Assembly: GCA_947179485.1 (NCBI GenBank) | Contig: OX359248.1 | Location: 53,082,386 to 53,146,385 of the forward strand | Direction: 5' to 3' | Source of the DNA: Allacma fusca | Lineage: Eukaryota; Arthropoda; Collembola; Symphypleona; Sminthuridae | Length of the DNA: 64,000 nt | In this document: in pieces, positions 42,195 through 56,346 of the stretch | Layout of the letters: each line of letters opens with the position of its first letter | Position numbering within the stretch: the stretch's first letter is position 1 | Position numbers and translations under genes: made by a program | Notes under the pieces: generated by a model | The model's database searches: none | What the model was told of the DNA's origin: nothing | Seen by the model: the letters and a program-made list of their open reading frames with translations, nothing else

Positions 42195-45100
42195 TTATAC
42201 TGAGACATGAGACACGACGAGTACATACATAGATATACTAGATATATAAACAACCAGTACACACCGCAGGCACATATAGTTCAATAATGATGTCAGCTCA
42301 ACGTGTGTGCACATACATATGCAGTAGCGCAAAGGTTTGCGTTATTCCTCTCCGTTTGAGGTATGTACATATGCACATATTGAGGTAGACACTTGCAATT
42401 TTTTCAATGCCTCAGTACTTTTATGCAGTGTTTCTATATTTATCTACCTATAGCATGTCGTGCAAACACCCTGATTGTTTTCCCAGAGTGCATTTACATC
42501 CTCATACTGCTAATATGTACCTATCAGGACTGGAAGAGAATTTAACGTGCACACACTATAAAGGACTTCCCCTGCGCTTGTAACATTACAGCCCGGATCT
42601 TACATATGTACAGTGTAGACACATAACCATGCAGGACTAATACATGATATACATAGGTAAGCTACGCCAGACGTTAAGTGCAATATACATAATTATTTGT
42701 AGGTTATTAGATTCGTAATAAGCCAGACAGACTACAAGGAGGGAAGCATATGTATCTACATATGTATGTGTATGCAACCCATGGTATAGTGTTCATTGAC
42801 ATATGTAGATAATTACATATACATACATACGTGTGTTAACATATGTACCTAATTACGGCACTTACGCGTATATGCATGACACACTTGCTTAATTATGCAC
42901 GGACATGTGTACATGTATCTATGATTGCGGACGGCATGAAACCAACCGCATGATTTGTACTTGCACCACATTATCCACTACCATCTTGAAAATTCTCTTT
43001 GAGATCCACTCAAAGAGCATTTTAAACATTACCTGTATAAAAGCCTCTTGGCACTACACAGAGCACAGCCTTTGAATTAACTTGGCAACAGTACCACCAA
43101 CCCAGAGAAAAGAGAGTTAATAACGGGCTAGTGTATGTGTGTGTGTGTGTGTATGCATGTATCCAGTAAACATTACAGTTCCTATTTAAGTAGATGCTCA
43201 TACATATGTACTAATTACAGCGGCACGTTACCCGGCACGGGTAGTTACATGCACTTGACGCAAATGTTTAAAATTTCCGTCCGGTTTTTCTCCACCAACG
43301 TCCCTTCTCATTCTAATTACGTACCCAAGTCTCCACACACACCTCTCTCTTTCTGTCTAGATGCATATTTGTAAATCCAAGGACTTGTCACTATGTACAT
43401 GACTAGCATTATGAAAGCAATAATAAAAAGAGCTCCATATCCTTCACATCCGCTGTACCCCGTTCAAAGAGCTCCACATCCACATATGAAATTTTCTCTC
43501 TCTCTCTCTCAAAGCCAGTCCGCTATGGACTGGGGCTCTCATTTTGCAAAACTATAAAGTTGCATCGTTAAAAGCATTAGACGTGAAACGCTCGGTAATG
43601 CCATCCATCTCCGCCAATGAGCAACCTGGACGTGTGACTAATAAAACTGCCATGGTCCTCAGTTTACTTCCTAATGTGCACATAATATGCATATATATTT
43701 AGCTTCTCTCATGCAGATGCAGAGCTATGTGTGTAGTGTTTGCAAGTTTAGACACATATATGTACCCCATAGGCTTGGCACAGACCTTACCCCGAGCAAG
43801 TTACAGTTACCTCACGGAACATACTACAAATAACAGACGTACATATAACGGTTAATGCAACCTACTATGACAATAGTTCCTATAGAACCCATACGCACCT
43901 AATGCAGTTATAAGATGATCACAGTCAGGACTGTAAACATACGTAAATAACTCGTGTGACTCTCCATACACACATGTAAATAGCAGGCACGTCACGTACA
44001 TACCATCATGAGCCAGAATGAGCAAGTAAATAAGAGAGTCCCTTTGGATTGCTCCCATATGCATTATGCCCGTGCATAAATGAACTCCAGAATTATTGGA
44101 CCAGAGCCATGTCCCAAGTATTAACTCTGGGGAGCGCAAGAGAGAGAGAGAGAGAGAGAGAGTGACTCCACGCGAGCCAATATTTCTTCTGATTACCCTC
44201 AGGACTTGACTGACTTTAGTCACTCAACTCTCCACTCCTCCAAAACATTCTCTCACAGGTCTGACTTGAGGCTCAAAGAGAGAGCTCCATGCTAAAAGCG
44301 TTCATATTCAGGACTCAGTAGGAAAGAAAAATAAATTGGCGCGTGTTTTCAAAGAAAAAAAAATAAAAACAAAAAAAATAGTCCACTACTGGAATTAGCA
44401 TACGAAAAAGGTGAGAGCTAAACACACACATAGGTACACATTTACAAACACACCCATAAACACAACTATAGTTGTGTGCCAAAAGTTTGTAAACATTTTT
44501 TTCGTCTTAGACAGAGCTTTAACTACACCCCGTTGCTGTATGATGCCTGCACTGTACTGTATATACATATCTAGGTAGAATATATCAAATGAACTCACAC
44601 ACACACAACACACACCTACAAACACTTATACAATTGTAGTCACACGTGCAAGGGAATATTATTGAGATGCAGCTGGAAGGCGGCGATTACAATTCCTCAC
44701 GCACGAGCCTCTAGCATTTCCCTATCTAAAGTGCATCTACACTCTCTCAATATGTAGATATGTGTATGTCAGTACTTCCTTTTCCTTTTCCCATTCACAT
44801 GCTCTGTGTCAGGACATGCTTAGTCCTGGTCTTACCATTTCCCAAGACCATTTTAGATATACACAGAGAGACTTGGATATGAAAGACATTCTCTGCTATT
44901 AGACTCACACCCAATGTGAGTGAGTGAGTATGAGTGAGGGAGGGAGGGAGGGAGGGAGAGAGAGAGAGAGAGAGAGAAGCAAAGATTTTATTTCAGGAAA
45001 ATTGGAATTCCTTGCCAAAAAATATGAAAACACGCCATGAAATCCGCTCCGTGAGAGTGTCTCCCAATAATGTGAATGGTAATGGAGAAGTTTGGAAAAT

Positions 45101-45270
45101 GAGAGGATCGAATGGAAATAAAGCGAGACTTTGGAATATACTCATAGGAAGCATATGTGAGGAGCGAAATGCCCATTAACCCCTTATCTCCTCTTTAATA
45201 TCCCACAGCATTCAGTCTACGGCAACGTTCCCCTTCCCTCACACCGAGTCTATCCTCAAAAAGCTCAAGC

Positions 45271-45295
45271 AGAGAAAGAGTGAGAGAGAGAGAGC

Positions 45296-45364
<69 letters not shown>
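45271..45364. repeat. (GA)n microsatellite, longest in window
   Basis: About 94 bp of GA repeats, with one CGGGAG interruption near 45294-45300 and a pure stretch of about 65 bp after it. Confidence 0.97.
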
Positions 45365-45365
<1 letters not shown>

Positions 45366-48300
45366 GTCGTTCATTTACATTGTCATGCCACGAGAGAAAA
45401 TATCACAACATATTATTATATGTATCTCCATATATACAAAAGTCATGGCGAAAGCCTCCGATTCAGCTCCACTCAGAGTGTCGTCAGCACATTGTTATGG
45501 GTATTCTAATGATCCTGAATTTCCTTTCTACCATTCCATCCAGCAAATGAGAATTCGATACAGAGAAAATCACACTTTGCTCTACCCACACTGAGACTCA
45601 CACAACAATGCTCCAGCCTCCAGCCCGCACTCATACCGTAGTTATCAACTCTGTGGGCCTCGGGAAAGTCATGAGGAGCAGCCTTAGCCAAAATATGTGT
45701 AAATGCATAATTAAGGGGAACAAATGAGGATGCGGGAGAGAAGCCATCATAGGAAATTACTATTGAGATTCTAAACTATGTGTGAGAGGAGATACATTGA
45801 GTCATATAGGATATAAAGAGGAAGAGTGAGCGAGAGAGAGAGACAGAATGGGACAGAAAGTAAAAAAAAAAGAGAGAAAGCCGTTAGTGGCATTAGGAAT
45901 TAATAGAAACACCCAACTATTAGTACCCTAATAGTGAAAGTAGTAGGAGCGTTTCATGTTTCTTGTTATGTTCCACAATTGGGAGAAATGGCGGGAATGC
46001 TTAAAATCCCTTTAACTCCATTACTCCTTTTACCTTCTTTTTTTTCTTCCTCTCGCCCACACTTTTTCCATGTCCATGTCTGGCTGTTTGTGTATGTGCC
46101 TCAGTGTGGGGGGTGTGTGTGTGTGTGTGTGTGTATGTGTCTATCTCTCCATTTTCTTACTTTTATTTAATCCTTAGTTACGAATCCTAACTTAGGATTT
46201 GGGAATTCGCACTTTGTTCAAAGGAGAAAGCTACACAGCCCTAGCCTTTGGGATTGGACGGGGCGTAAAAATTAAATTACAATTATGCACACGCTTCCCT
46301 TCACATATCTATTTATACGTGCCTTTCCTTTCCCATATACTTCCCCTTTAGCTTCAAATACGAGAGAGCATGGAATGAATGAGTGAGTAAAGCAAGGATA
46401 TCTATACAATACGTTTCCCTTCTACTTCCCTTCACTGTCTCTTACTTTTCTCTCGCTCACTCATTCTCTCTCTCTCTTTCTCTCTCTCTCTGTCTCTCTC
46501 CCTCAATCGCTTTCTTCAATGAGCACAAATTGTTTCAAGTTGGAGAAAATCTCGTGAGTTTCACCATTACTTGGATTTCCCTGACTATCTCTCTATTCCT
46601 TGTGCTTATCTCTTACTGGAGATAAAGGAGCAGATAGTATCTTGGAAATGGAGTTGGTGAGGGGTGAGTCTCATGTCCATCAAGTGCTTCTGATACCCAG
46701 ACATTCACACACATACTCACTAACGTACACATAAGTATGTCCATGTAGTGGAGGGGCTCTTCTGAACACAATCCGTGTCAGTGCAAATCTAAAGGCTCAT
46801 AAAGTGCATCTAGATTACCTTGCTTTTCCTCCACGATAGTCCCTTTTATCCTAGCCCTCTCAAACTAACTCTCTCATTCTCCTACTTCAAACTTACTTAC
46901 TTTCAAAATCTTACATACATAAGGTTAAAAAAAGACGCCCATTTGATACACATTGTGGATACATAAAGGAGACAGGAAATGTACGACCGGTGTGACTTGC
47001 TTCTCATTGCCACTTTTTTTTTCTCTCTCTCTCTCTCTTCTCTTTCCCTCCTCCGTGCTCCTAATCGTTTTCCTATAGGCTTCCCCCAACAGCTTTCACT
47101 GTCTCATCAGAATAATGCAATGCAATCCTTGGGATCCTACTCCATCTCATCATGTCACTATCGATTTTCAACTCTCCATCTACACCAAACCGACCTTACA
47201 ACAACAGCCTTTTCGCTTTTTTTATATTTTTTTCCCTCTCTCTTCCCTTTCCCCACTTTCACATTTACCAATATTTTTTACTCCTTTTCCCTTCCCCTTA
47301 AGTGAGCTCACGTGTGGGTGCGACTTTACCAATAAAACCCATGAGTCTTACACACCCCACCCCAAATAATTTACTCACGGGAGGGCACATGGTCGTGTAA
47401 GCTCTAAATGTGAATATTTTTACAGTTATTTTTGTCCGTGGACTCAAGTTCCTGGGAACTTAGCAAAATGAAAACCTGGTCTTAACATTATCGAACAGTT
47501 GAACTCTTCAGCTTATCAACTTTTCTAAATTTCATTTTGGTTTCAGAAGCTACAAGAAGACAACATTTTAACTTTCTGACTCCACCTCAGCGTTACGATC
47601 ATTAGAAATTGAACACTACCAAGTATTTAATTGCATGTTACAGATTAGCTATAATGTGTGTGTGTGTGTCTGTGCTGTGTGAGTATGTGTACGTACATTT
47701 TATATATACCGAAATTGTGAGTACACATTTAAGCAGATAAAATAAATGGAGTCAAGATCACATGCACGCAGTATATGTCAACATGCCTCACTATTATTTC
47801 TTGTATGTACATACATAAGGACAGAGATGTATACGAGTGGGGAACGGATATATTCATCAAATGCCTATACTACCGCTAATGTATATCTACACGAAAATGC
47901 GTTGGAGTGTTCCTAGAAGCAGTCTGAGGGGAAAGTGGTGGAAGGAAAGCAAATGGGAGAGAAAAGACAAGAGAAAGTAAAGAGCAAGTATTTGCATGCG
48001 TGTGTCTCTGTGAGTGAGAGTTACATGAAGAGGGAGGATAAGAAATGGTAATGCTTACTCTCGCCTCTTTTACTCCGACAATCAACATGAAGATAAGGAG
48101 CGAGTGGAGATTCTTGGATGGGGAGAGAAAAAGAGTGTGTGTGTGTGTGAGAGAGAGAGAGAGACAGAGAGCAGGGTAGTTACACTTACGTACACACAAA
48201 GTCAGTATGATCCATGTGTTGTGTCTGGTTGTTTTTTCTCCTTTCTCTTTGCCTCTCCCCGCTCATACACACACACACGAGAAAGGAAAGCAGAATGAGA

Positions 48301-48421
48301 AAAGCAAGGCATCATAGAAATGCTACATTTTTTAGCGCTTTAAAGATAAAACTTTTTCGGTTGTCGGCTCCTGTCGACGATGAATGCCTTTCTTTACGTT
48401 TGCAATTTTTTACTTGGCTAC

Positions 48422-48454
<33 letters not shown>

Positions 48455-48494
48455 TCTCACTCTCTCTCACTCTCTCTCACTCTCTCTCTCTCTA
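48422..48494. repeat. CT tract with four-copy decamer array
   Basis: The decamer TCTCTCTCAC is repeated four times exactly (48441-48480) between pure CT runs, a second-order repeat arising inside a microsatellite. Confidence 0.95.
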
Positions 48495-50820
48495 CTTGCA
48501 CATATTCTCTCCCATCCAAACACTTTCACAGCTTTCTCCTAAAGAGGAGTAAGCTAGCAGCTGAACCCTCAAGTAGTTTCCATCGAACCGTAGTCTCCAC
48601 AATGTTCCTACCATTTCTATGCTTAACATTATCTTCATTTCTCAACCTCAACATTTCAATCTGTTAAAAACAATGTTTTCCTTCCCTTCCTCTCCTGGCT
48701 TTTCCTTTCTCCAAGACATATTACTCTTACAGGAGAGGAAGAGAAAGAGGGAAATTATGAGGGAAAAAACTCCAACCACCGAATTAACAGTCAGTCATCG
48801 TACAAATAATTCTCATTTATCCGCTTTCACCACTTTCTCCATTTACTTTCATTTCCTCAATGGTAGACACAAAAACAAGCTCCCCATCAAACATGGAACA
48901 TAAAAACAGATGAAAAGCTTCGAGGCTTCAGTGGTCCATGTCCCGACGCACTATAATATTATTTATTATGCAATATAATAGCATATGGATTCTCAGAATT
49001 GTAGGGAGAGCCAAAAAATACTTTCTCCTCCAACGATTTTGAAAACGAAAAAATCAGAAAACACTATCAATGGAGAAGATCATCTTTTATAAATAAATGG
49101 GGGGAAAGATATATTTGAATGTGAATTGCAATGTAAACGTATGTGGGCGAAGAGAGAGAGAGAGAGAGAGACAGAGAGACAGAGAGAGCAAAAGAGAACT
49201 TGGGAAAAGAGAGAGAGGAGGGAACGTCAAAGAAATTCAAAGTAGTTGGCCATGTGAATAGTACTATGTACTTGTAAGTCAGAAAAACATGCTTAATATT
49301 ACGCAGACATGGAGAATGTACTACGGGATTCTTCACAAGAGAAAATTCCAAGACAGGCACAGCCTCATTCCTCACTCTTCCTTGCTCTTCTCCGGAAGGA
49401 AAAGGAGGAGGAAGAGGAGAAGACGATAGAAAAAGAGGAGGAATAAGAAAAAAAGAACATATTGAAAGAGAGAGAGAGAGAGAGAGAGAACAGAAAAAAA
49501 AACCTCAAAATGAAAATTTTACCATTGAGATCATCTCGGTTGGTTGAGTTCATATCATATGTGCTTTCAAATACATATATCTACATGTACTCCTACATAC
49601 ATAACGGACGTACTTATATTTCAAATAATACACTTTCCCAATGTCCCAAGCGTTCGGGAGAGTACAGAAAGCGCTTCATATATATTTCGGGTTCACACAT
49701 GTGTGAACAAATCTACATTTGCGGCCAATATATTGCTACTTTTTCTTTTTTCAACAACAACTTTCCTTTTTAATGGCCATATTCATGTCGAGGGAGAGAG
49801 AGGAAAAAACTAAGGAATGATTCGACAGAAATATTTTCCCTATTATGCAAGAATAAGAGAGAAACACTAGCTGAAGGAAATAAATGAAGGGAAAACAGAG
49901 GACGCAACGGAGGAGAAGAGAAAAACAATAGCCATTGCATATAATTTCCCTTCCCCCGCATTTTTAAAATTCTCTGGACATTTATAGCGAGAGAGATACA
50001 GAGAGAAAAAGTGAGGAAGAAAGAGAGAGCAAAAAAACAAATAGCGGGAAATATAAAAAAAGAAGTTCAATTCAATTCGCTTGCTTTACAAATCAGAGCT
50101 GGGAACAACAAGCGGAAGGGAAAGTAAAAAAAAAATGGACCTACATGCACACACGCCTGTAATAAAGAGAATGGGGGAAACAAGAGGAGAAAGCACCGGA
50201 AAAGGTGAAAGGCTCGGTTGAATTCGGATCCGCTCATAAAATATAAACTTTTGTGCCTCCCTTTCTCTCATATAATAACAGCTTGCTCTTTTGCATTCCC
50301 TCTTTAATTACACCATAAAATCCAACGGGGAAACAAAATTAGTTACGAGTAATCTATGACAGTGTCAATGGTAAACCCCATGATGCACTCTTTTCCAAAA
50401 ATGAAACACAGACAGACAGACAGACAGAGAGCGAGAGAGCAGGATTTCCCTTTCCTTTCACTTTCTATAATCAAAAACGCTTAGATATTTCAAAACAACG
50501 TGAAGGTAAGCTGGATAAAAGGCAATGAACTATAGGTCACATGTGAGTAACGGTGTTTTCGTGACAGGAGATGCTCAAACTATGTAAAATTTTCGAAAAT
50601 ACCAAAAAGGTAAAAAAGTTGGGAACAAAAGATGAAGCATGCCTGGTAATGTATTATGTAAATATAATTATTATAAAAAAGGGATGAGCATAAGAGTTTT
50701 ATAAACGTAAAAGGGAAATACATAAGGACATATTTACTCGTCAGATTTGTGACCTGCTCCTGAAGTTCCCTGTGTCTCTCCCGCTCTCCCTCCCTGTAAC
50801 CTCTCCCTTTCACACAGACC

Positions 50821-50880
50821 CACATACATACATACATACATACACACACACATACATACATAGATAGATAGATAGATATA
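50821..50880. repeat. Compound CATA/CA/GATA microsatellite
   Basis: Tandem CATA units, a CA run, CATA again, and then GATA units. Confidence 0.95.
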
Positions 50881-52164
50881 CAATGTGAAAGTAGCATGGA
50901 AAGGGAAAAGTCCAGGATTTATTATTTCGGTCTGTCTTACTTTTGCTCTGCCAATCCATCTTTCCTCAACCCACACAAAAACACCTAAGTACATACACAC
51001 CTTCCTAAAAACTGGCTCTACAAACATCTGGAAGCAAATGTGTAACGTGTAACTGTCCGGGCAATGTATTTATATGCATGGACGTAAATTCCCACTGTCA
51101 AGCTAATACATCACACTTATATTACAGGTGTAATGTATGCTTATCTCTCCCCACACAGATACACAAGGTACATACACACACACAAGAACAAATGAATTCT
51201 CCGATTCTCCAGAATAAACGTAGTTCCTCGCATCCCCTCCTTACACTGCCACTGCATACGCTTTTATATCAAATCATATTTCAGAGACACAAGCACACAA
51301 CCCACGTCACTTCCAATAGACATACATACACAGGCCCATACATTATCCATAGATAGACACATATGTACTTATATATGTAATAGGCGTAAATACATAAAAG
51401 TCAGTATTACGTGTATTCCCAAAGACATTGAAAGATCCAGGAAAGGAGCTCTTGAGGACACATGCACACTAGTTTCCACTCATGTGAAGGTACAGATCTA
51501 AGTACATACATAATTACATACATACATAGGTATCTTACCCATACCTCACCTTATAAATAAAAATACAGATGAGTACAAAAGGACGTAATCATGGAAACGA
51601 GTGTAAAGGCATGCATAGATACATATGGTATATGGACGTCATGTAAGTAACATACGTACGTACGTATATGCATACATATAAGTATGTATAGATATTCATG
51701 TAGATACATGTAGAAGCGAACCATGAACGTCACACTACGAGCAAATGTGGATCCAGCATTTGAGAGTCGCCTTTAGGAATACATGAATGAATACCTAAAC
51801 ACTAAATACGTCCAATACCTTTAAACATTGCAGAGTAAATGTATATATAAACCCCTTGAATCCCATGAAACATGTACCTATTTATTCCACAGTACATTAT
51901 AATGTAGCTACGTATTTATCTATCCGTAAGAATAATAATTATTACGCTCTCTCAAAGCCCCCGTTTCCTCTCACCAGTGCCCAGGAGTATAAATACAGAA
52001 ACCCGAAAACGTAAGTAATAAAAGAGCCCTGCCATACTGCTCCACAGCACAGCCCATGGAGAGAAACATAGCCACATATTTCTATCCTGGATATTAGCAC
52101 CGCAAAATATCCATCTATCTCCGGTAGAATCTCCAAGCGTGAACTCCAGGGCAGCACAAGTCCC

Positions 52165-52199
52165 TAGAAGAGCTGCCAGTCCTGCCAGTCCTGCCAGTC
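52165..52199. repeat. Nonamer tandem repeat
   Basis: CTGCCAGTC is repeated three times with a partial fourth copy. It is one of the few GC-rich tandem repeats in the window and lies in the mixed-sequence island at 51945-52460. Confidence 0.9.
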
Positions 52200-53389
52200 C
52201 AAAGTCACAGCAGAGAGTAAGTTGGCTCCTCCAAAGTAAATACCATCTCGAGCCCAACACACATGACATAATTGCATGTCCCTACATGCCAGAGTCCCCC
52301 CAGCCAGCCCTTTGGTAGAAGTAGCCCAATCCCTAGCCCACAAATAAATAATCCAGGAGGAATTGTCTACTCTAAAAACTATATGTTCATGTCTGAGAGA
52401 ATTATTTTCCTCCAGACGCCGGCAGGCTGTGAATAGGGTCATACAGATATAAAGGCCACAGTAGATTCTCATGTACACATACATACATACACACATATCT
52501 ACACCTTATACTACTACCTATACCTATATCTATTTACAATTCTACACTGTCAGTACGTCACTGGCGTACAACATGGAGTAATTACAAATACATATAGATA
52601 TAAAAAAAAAAAAAAGGAAAAAAGAGCGAGCGTTTTAAATATAAAAAGACTCCAGGAAAAGCCGGCTATAGAAAAGTGCGCGGTTAAGGACGCCTGAATG
52701 GAATGAGAGTGGCAAAGAAGCAGACGAAGAAGAAGAAGAAGAAGTGGAGGCAAGAGAGAAGAAAAAGAAGTAGCTCCGGCGCTCTTATAATTAATCCAGG
52801 AGTGAAAAATGGAAACTTTTAGCATGAGCAACGCAAAGGGAAATATCACCGGATTAAAAGTTACGTCTCATAGCAAGATTTATCTGTAAACATGAAGGGG
52901 GATCCTCTTTTTTCTCTTTCCCTCCTTCTCCTCCTCCTCCCATATATACATTTCCTACTACAACATCTTCCTCTTCTGCCTCCTTCCAAAGGAAACGACT
53001 CTAATCATATCTCATAATGAATGGTTCTCTCTCTCTCTCTCTCTCTATGTCCTCCTCCAACAACACGTTCGCCATCCGCTCCTTGTATATACAGACAGGC
53101 CGTAGTCCGTAGTCACTGTAACAGTAATAACCAACTCCTCACAACGGTCATGGAGTGGATAGATGTCTTCACACGGATAAACTAGCTCGTTATATAAGTA
53201 CATAATTAAATGTTGCCCTTATATGCATTCATATATAGATAGATAGATATAGGTATAATAACAGGACGCTTGTGCCTCCTTGGCCACCCTCGTAAAGCAT
53301 CCTTCATCTCTCCCTCCATACAATTCCTCACGAACAATTTCCCTTGAAATCTGGTCTTTTTCCTCCATAAATCCTATTTCCAAAGATTT

Positions 53390-54260
53390 GCGGAACAAAA
53401 AACACGTTTTCTATTATTCAAACAAGTATAACACAACTATAATATCATAACAGACATTCTCTCACAATGAACTTTTTTCAGCTCTTTTCTATTCTCCTCC
53501 TATTTTTTTTTTTCCTTTTTTAATTCCTTTCCTATTTCTCCCCGAATCCTTACAAAGGCTCACAATCCTTAAGACTTCTCAAATCGCAGTCAGTCCAAAT
53601 GCCTTTATTAACAATAATTTCCCTCAAAAAACTCAGACAGGCATTAATGCTTCAATTTTTTTAAAAAGAGAGATGAAACGAGAGCTTTTTTCTTTTATAC
53701 TTTGACAAAAAATAAATCCGGGAAAAATTATTATATTAGAAATAAAATAAAAAAATATCCAGCTCTTCTTGTAATCCTATTATACTTTATAGCTTCTACT
53801 TGATAAATAATTAATAAATAATTCAGTTAAAAAAGATCTTATTTATGGAAGAAATACCAAAAGGGCAAAATATGCATTTACTCCTACACTATCAACTATG
53901 TATGTATACCTCATATTTGTTTACGAAAAAGAAAATTCAGAGTCAGAGTCAGGTTAGGATAATGCGATCAGAGCGGTTCGGCAATTACTATTTTAATATT
54001 GGTTCAAAACATTAAGTTGCTTGAAATTTTTTTTTTGGCATCAAAGTTTTTATAATTTATGGAAGATTCAATTAAAAATTCAAAGTAAAACTTTCGAGAA
54101 CTTCCAAAGATTTCATAGGTTTTGAATTTTATGAAAAACTTACAAGTTCTACACAAGATTTTTAACAAGAAAATCAATTTTTCAAATCTATCAGACCCGA
54201 AGTTCAAATGTTTGAATGGGAAGAGTGAAAAAGTGCATCACATGCGCGTTGCATTTAACT
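53390..54260. other. AT-rich block with few microsatellites
   Basis: This stretch is dominated by A and T runs and contains no GA or CA tract. The only frame of note is 67 codons on the minus strand (54004-54207), rich in Lys, Phe and Ile, with no family signature. It could be a decayed repeat. Nothing firm can be named. Confidence 0.35.
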
Positions 54261-55367
54261 TTCGCTAGATACATATATGAATTGTACATTAAAAAGGTAA
54301 TCCGGATCTCCGAGGGTTTAATATATTCGATCCGAACAATAGAAAAATCTATTGAATCGTACAATGAGCAGGAGAGAGAGAGAGAGAGAGAGAGGGACAG
54401 ACGTCCAACTACTTTTTTGTCACTGAGATTTAAAGACTATAAGCTCTGCTCCCAGCTTCCTCACAAGTCCTCATCCCTTCCAGCTCAACAACAACAGTCA
54501 CAATTATTCCTCAAACACACGCACGCACTTTCCAATCCCTCCCGTCAGATATTCTGGAAGTGTACAGAAGTAGGGAGAGATAGAGATAGAGAGAGTAAAA
54601 ACCGGGAGTAGTATCTACAAAGAATATAAAAAATGATGCGGACTCCAGCCAATACTATAAAAATGAGGGAAAAATGACGGGAGAGAGAAGGCCAAAAGTA
54701 CAACGCAAGGATGAGGATTCCCATTGAACAACAAAAAAACACAATGTACTTCTCTCCCTGTACCCTTCCTTCATATAATATTTTTATATAAGCATTATTA
54801 CATCTAGCCAATGAAATTGCTCACAACATACTTGGACTGTAATAGGCATTCCTAAATAGTCATCACATAAGATATAATACAAGGGAATCAACCATTCCCT
54901 TCTATATTGCATTTGCTAAGAGTTTATGGCCTTCCTTTCTGCTTCTCGTAATTCCTTGCAACTCTTACAAATGGGAGCATACTTCCAGAGAGTGAGAGAG
55001 AGAGAGAGAGAGCAAATACCAGAAGAAACAACTGACTGAGTGAGCTACAGAATCCATAATAGTGAGGCTCCCAAGGAACATAGACCTGTTACTACTATGT
55101 ATGTATCTATACTTACAATTATACGTATAAATAATTATGTACTATAAGTGTCCCTATGGCACCTCAAGTATCATACTACTCATAAGCTGTAGTGCACTTG
55201 TTTTATATTTAGTATAAGTAGATATACTAAATACATAATGTATATCTAGTACATATATATTATAACCCAGAGTATGCATGAATAGTATACATATATATAT
55301 TCGAGTGTGTATCACTGGTATGGATAGCAGTGTGGGCTATCAGCTACATATGAATATTATAAGAGCA

Positions 55368-55404
<37 letters not shown>

Positions 55405-55980
55405 GAGAAGACGACAAGATAAAAGTTTCCATCCAGCTGCCAAAAAATGAAAAGTAAAGAACAAGAATCTCCAGGAAACTTGTCCATTCCATGCACACAA
55501 GCCTATGAGCATACGTTCCTTCCAAATGCTCCCGTCCCCAAGTTTTCTTTTTTTTTTATACACGGCACTCTCTTTTTTACTATTTCGCCACTTCTTTTTT
55601 CCCTTCTTCTTGCTCCAAGAAGAAGAAACTCGGGCGAAAAACCGAAGCAAAAAAGACAGAGGAGAGTGTAAGGGGAGAGAGGGAAAGTGTGCAAAAAGAG
55701 AGATGTTCCCATATTTTCTCATGTGGGTATAAAAACATTGTACATTACACTCAAATGCATTCACACATTTCCCTCTCACAACTCAATTTCTCTCGTCCCA
55801 TAAGTGTAAAGTACATAAGGACATCTCCTATATAGATACATTTACTATACATACAATGAGGGTTGAAGGAGAGGGCATCTAAAAAACTACTCATAAAGTA
55901 CATATGGAAAGTCCATAGTAATGTATAAAAAAGGCCATGTAGGCAAAACTTTTACCTCTCACTTTACTCCAGTTCTTCCT

Positions 55981-56013
<33 letters not shown>

Positions 56014-56341
56014 TATACCTCTTCTCCGTTACAATACAACATATAAACTATCTATATATAAAGAAAAAAATAAATAGTAAATGTAACTTTCCCAAACACC
56101 AACACACACTTACACATACACATTTCCCATATAATGTTGTTTTCATACATAACAAGAAGAAAAGTCCCCTGATACCGCCAACATATGGTCACTGAAAGGA
56201 TGGAAGCTTTACTCACCTACGCAGATAGAAAGTAATATGAAGGGTAAATAGGCATTCATATAGGAATATAAAATGTACGCTAAAAAAAAGTAAATACTTG
56301 CACATATATAGATGTCTACATCCTATGTATAGAGCAAAACT

Positions 56342-56346
56342 ACACC
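56342..56346. repeat. Target-site duplication, left copy
   Basis: ACACC directly before the 5' LTR. The same five bases (six counting the preceding T) follow the 3' LTR. The flank is itself rich in ACACC-like sequence, so a chance match is possible. Confidence 0.6.

Larger units (their letters stand above)
42195..56340. other. Microsatellite-rich non-coding DNA, no gene seen
   Basis: No conserved coding sequence. Tracts include (TG)n near 43133-43152, (GA)n at 44140-44163, a GGGA/GA run at 44927-44978, the 90-bp GA tract at 45271-45364, (TG)n at 46110-46140, (CT)n at 46455-46503, a decamer array at 48422-48494, (GA)n at 49151-49190 and 49468-49490, and CATA/GATA repeats at 50821-50880. Others are (GAA)n at 52726-52744, (GA)n at 54371-54395, 54991-55013 and 55366-55409, and (CT)n at 55981-56003. 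A mixed-sequence island at about 51945-52460 and an AT-rich quiet block at about 53390-54260 stand out. Confidence 0.6.

Noticed and set aside
47500-47620. Possible exon after a TTTGGTTTCAG acceptor-like site
   Set aside because: The frames after it close within a few codons and no coding signature or donor pair is convincing.
48422-48494. CRISPR-like regular repeats
   Set aside because: The units are 10 bp with no spacers and lie in a CT microsatellite of a eukaryotic genome.
51975-51990. TATAAATA as a core promoter
   Set aside because: Such AT strings are common in this composition, and no transcript unit can be placed after it.
55345-55410. Possible MITE half end (ATTATAAGAGC next to a GA tract)
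   Set aside because: The similarity is only about ten bases beside a microsatellite, too short to claim.
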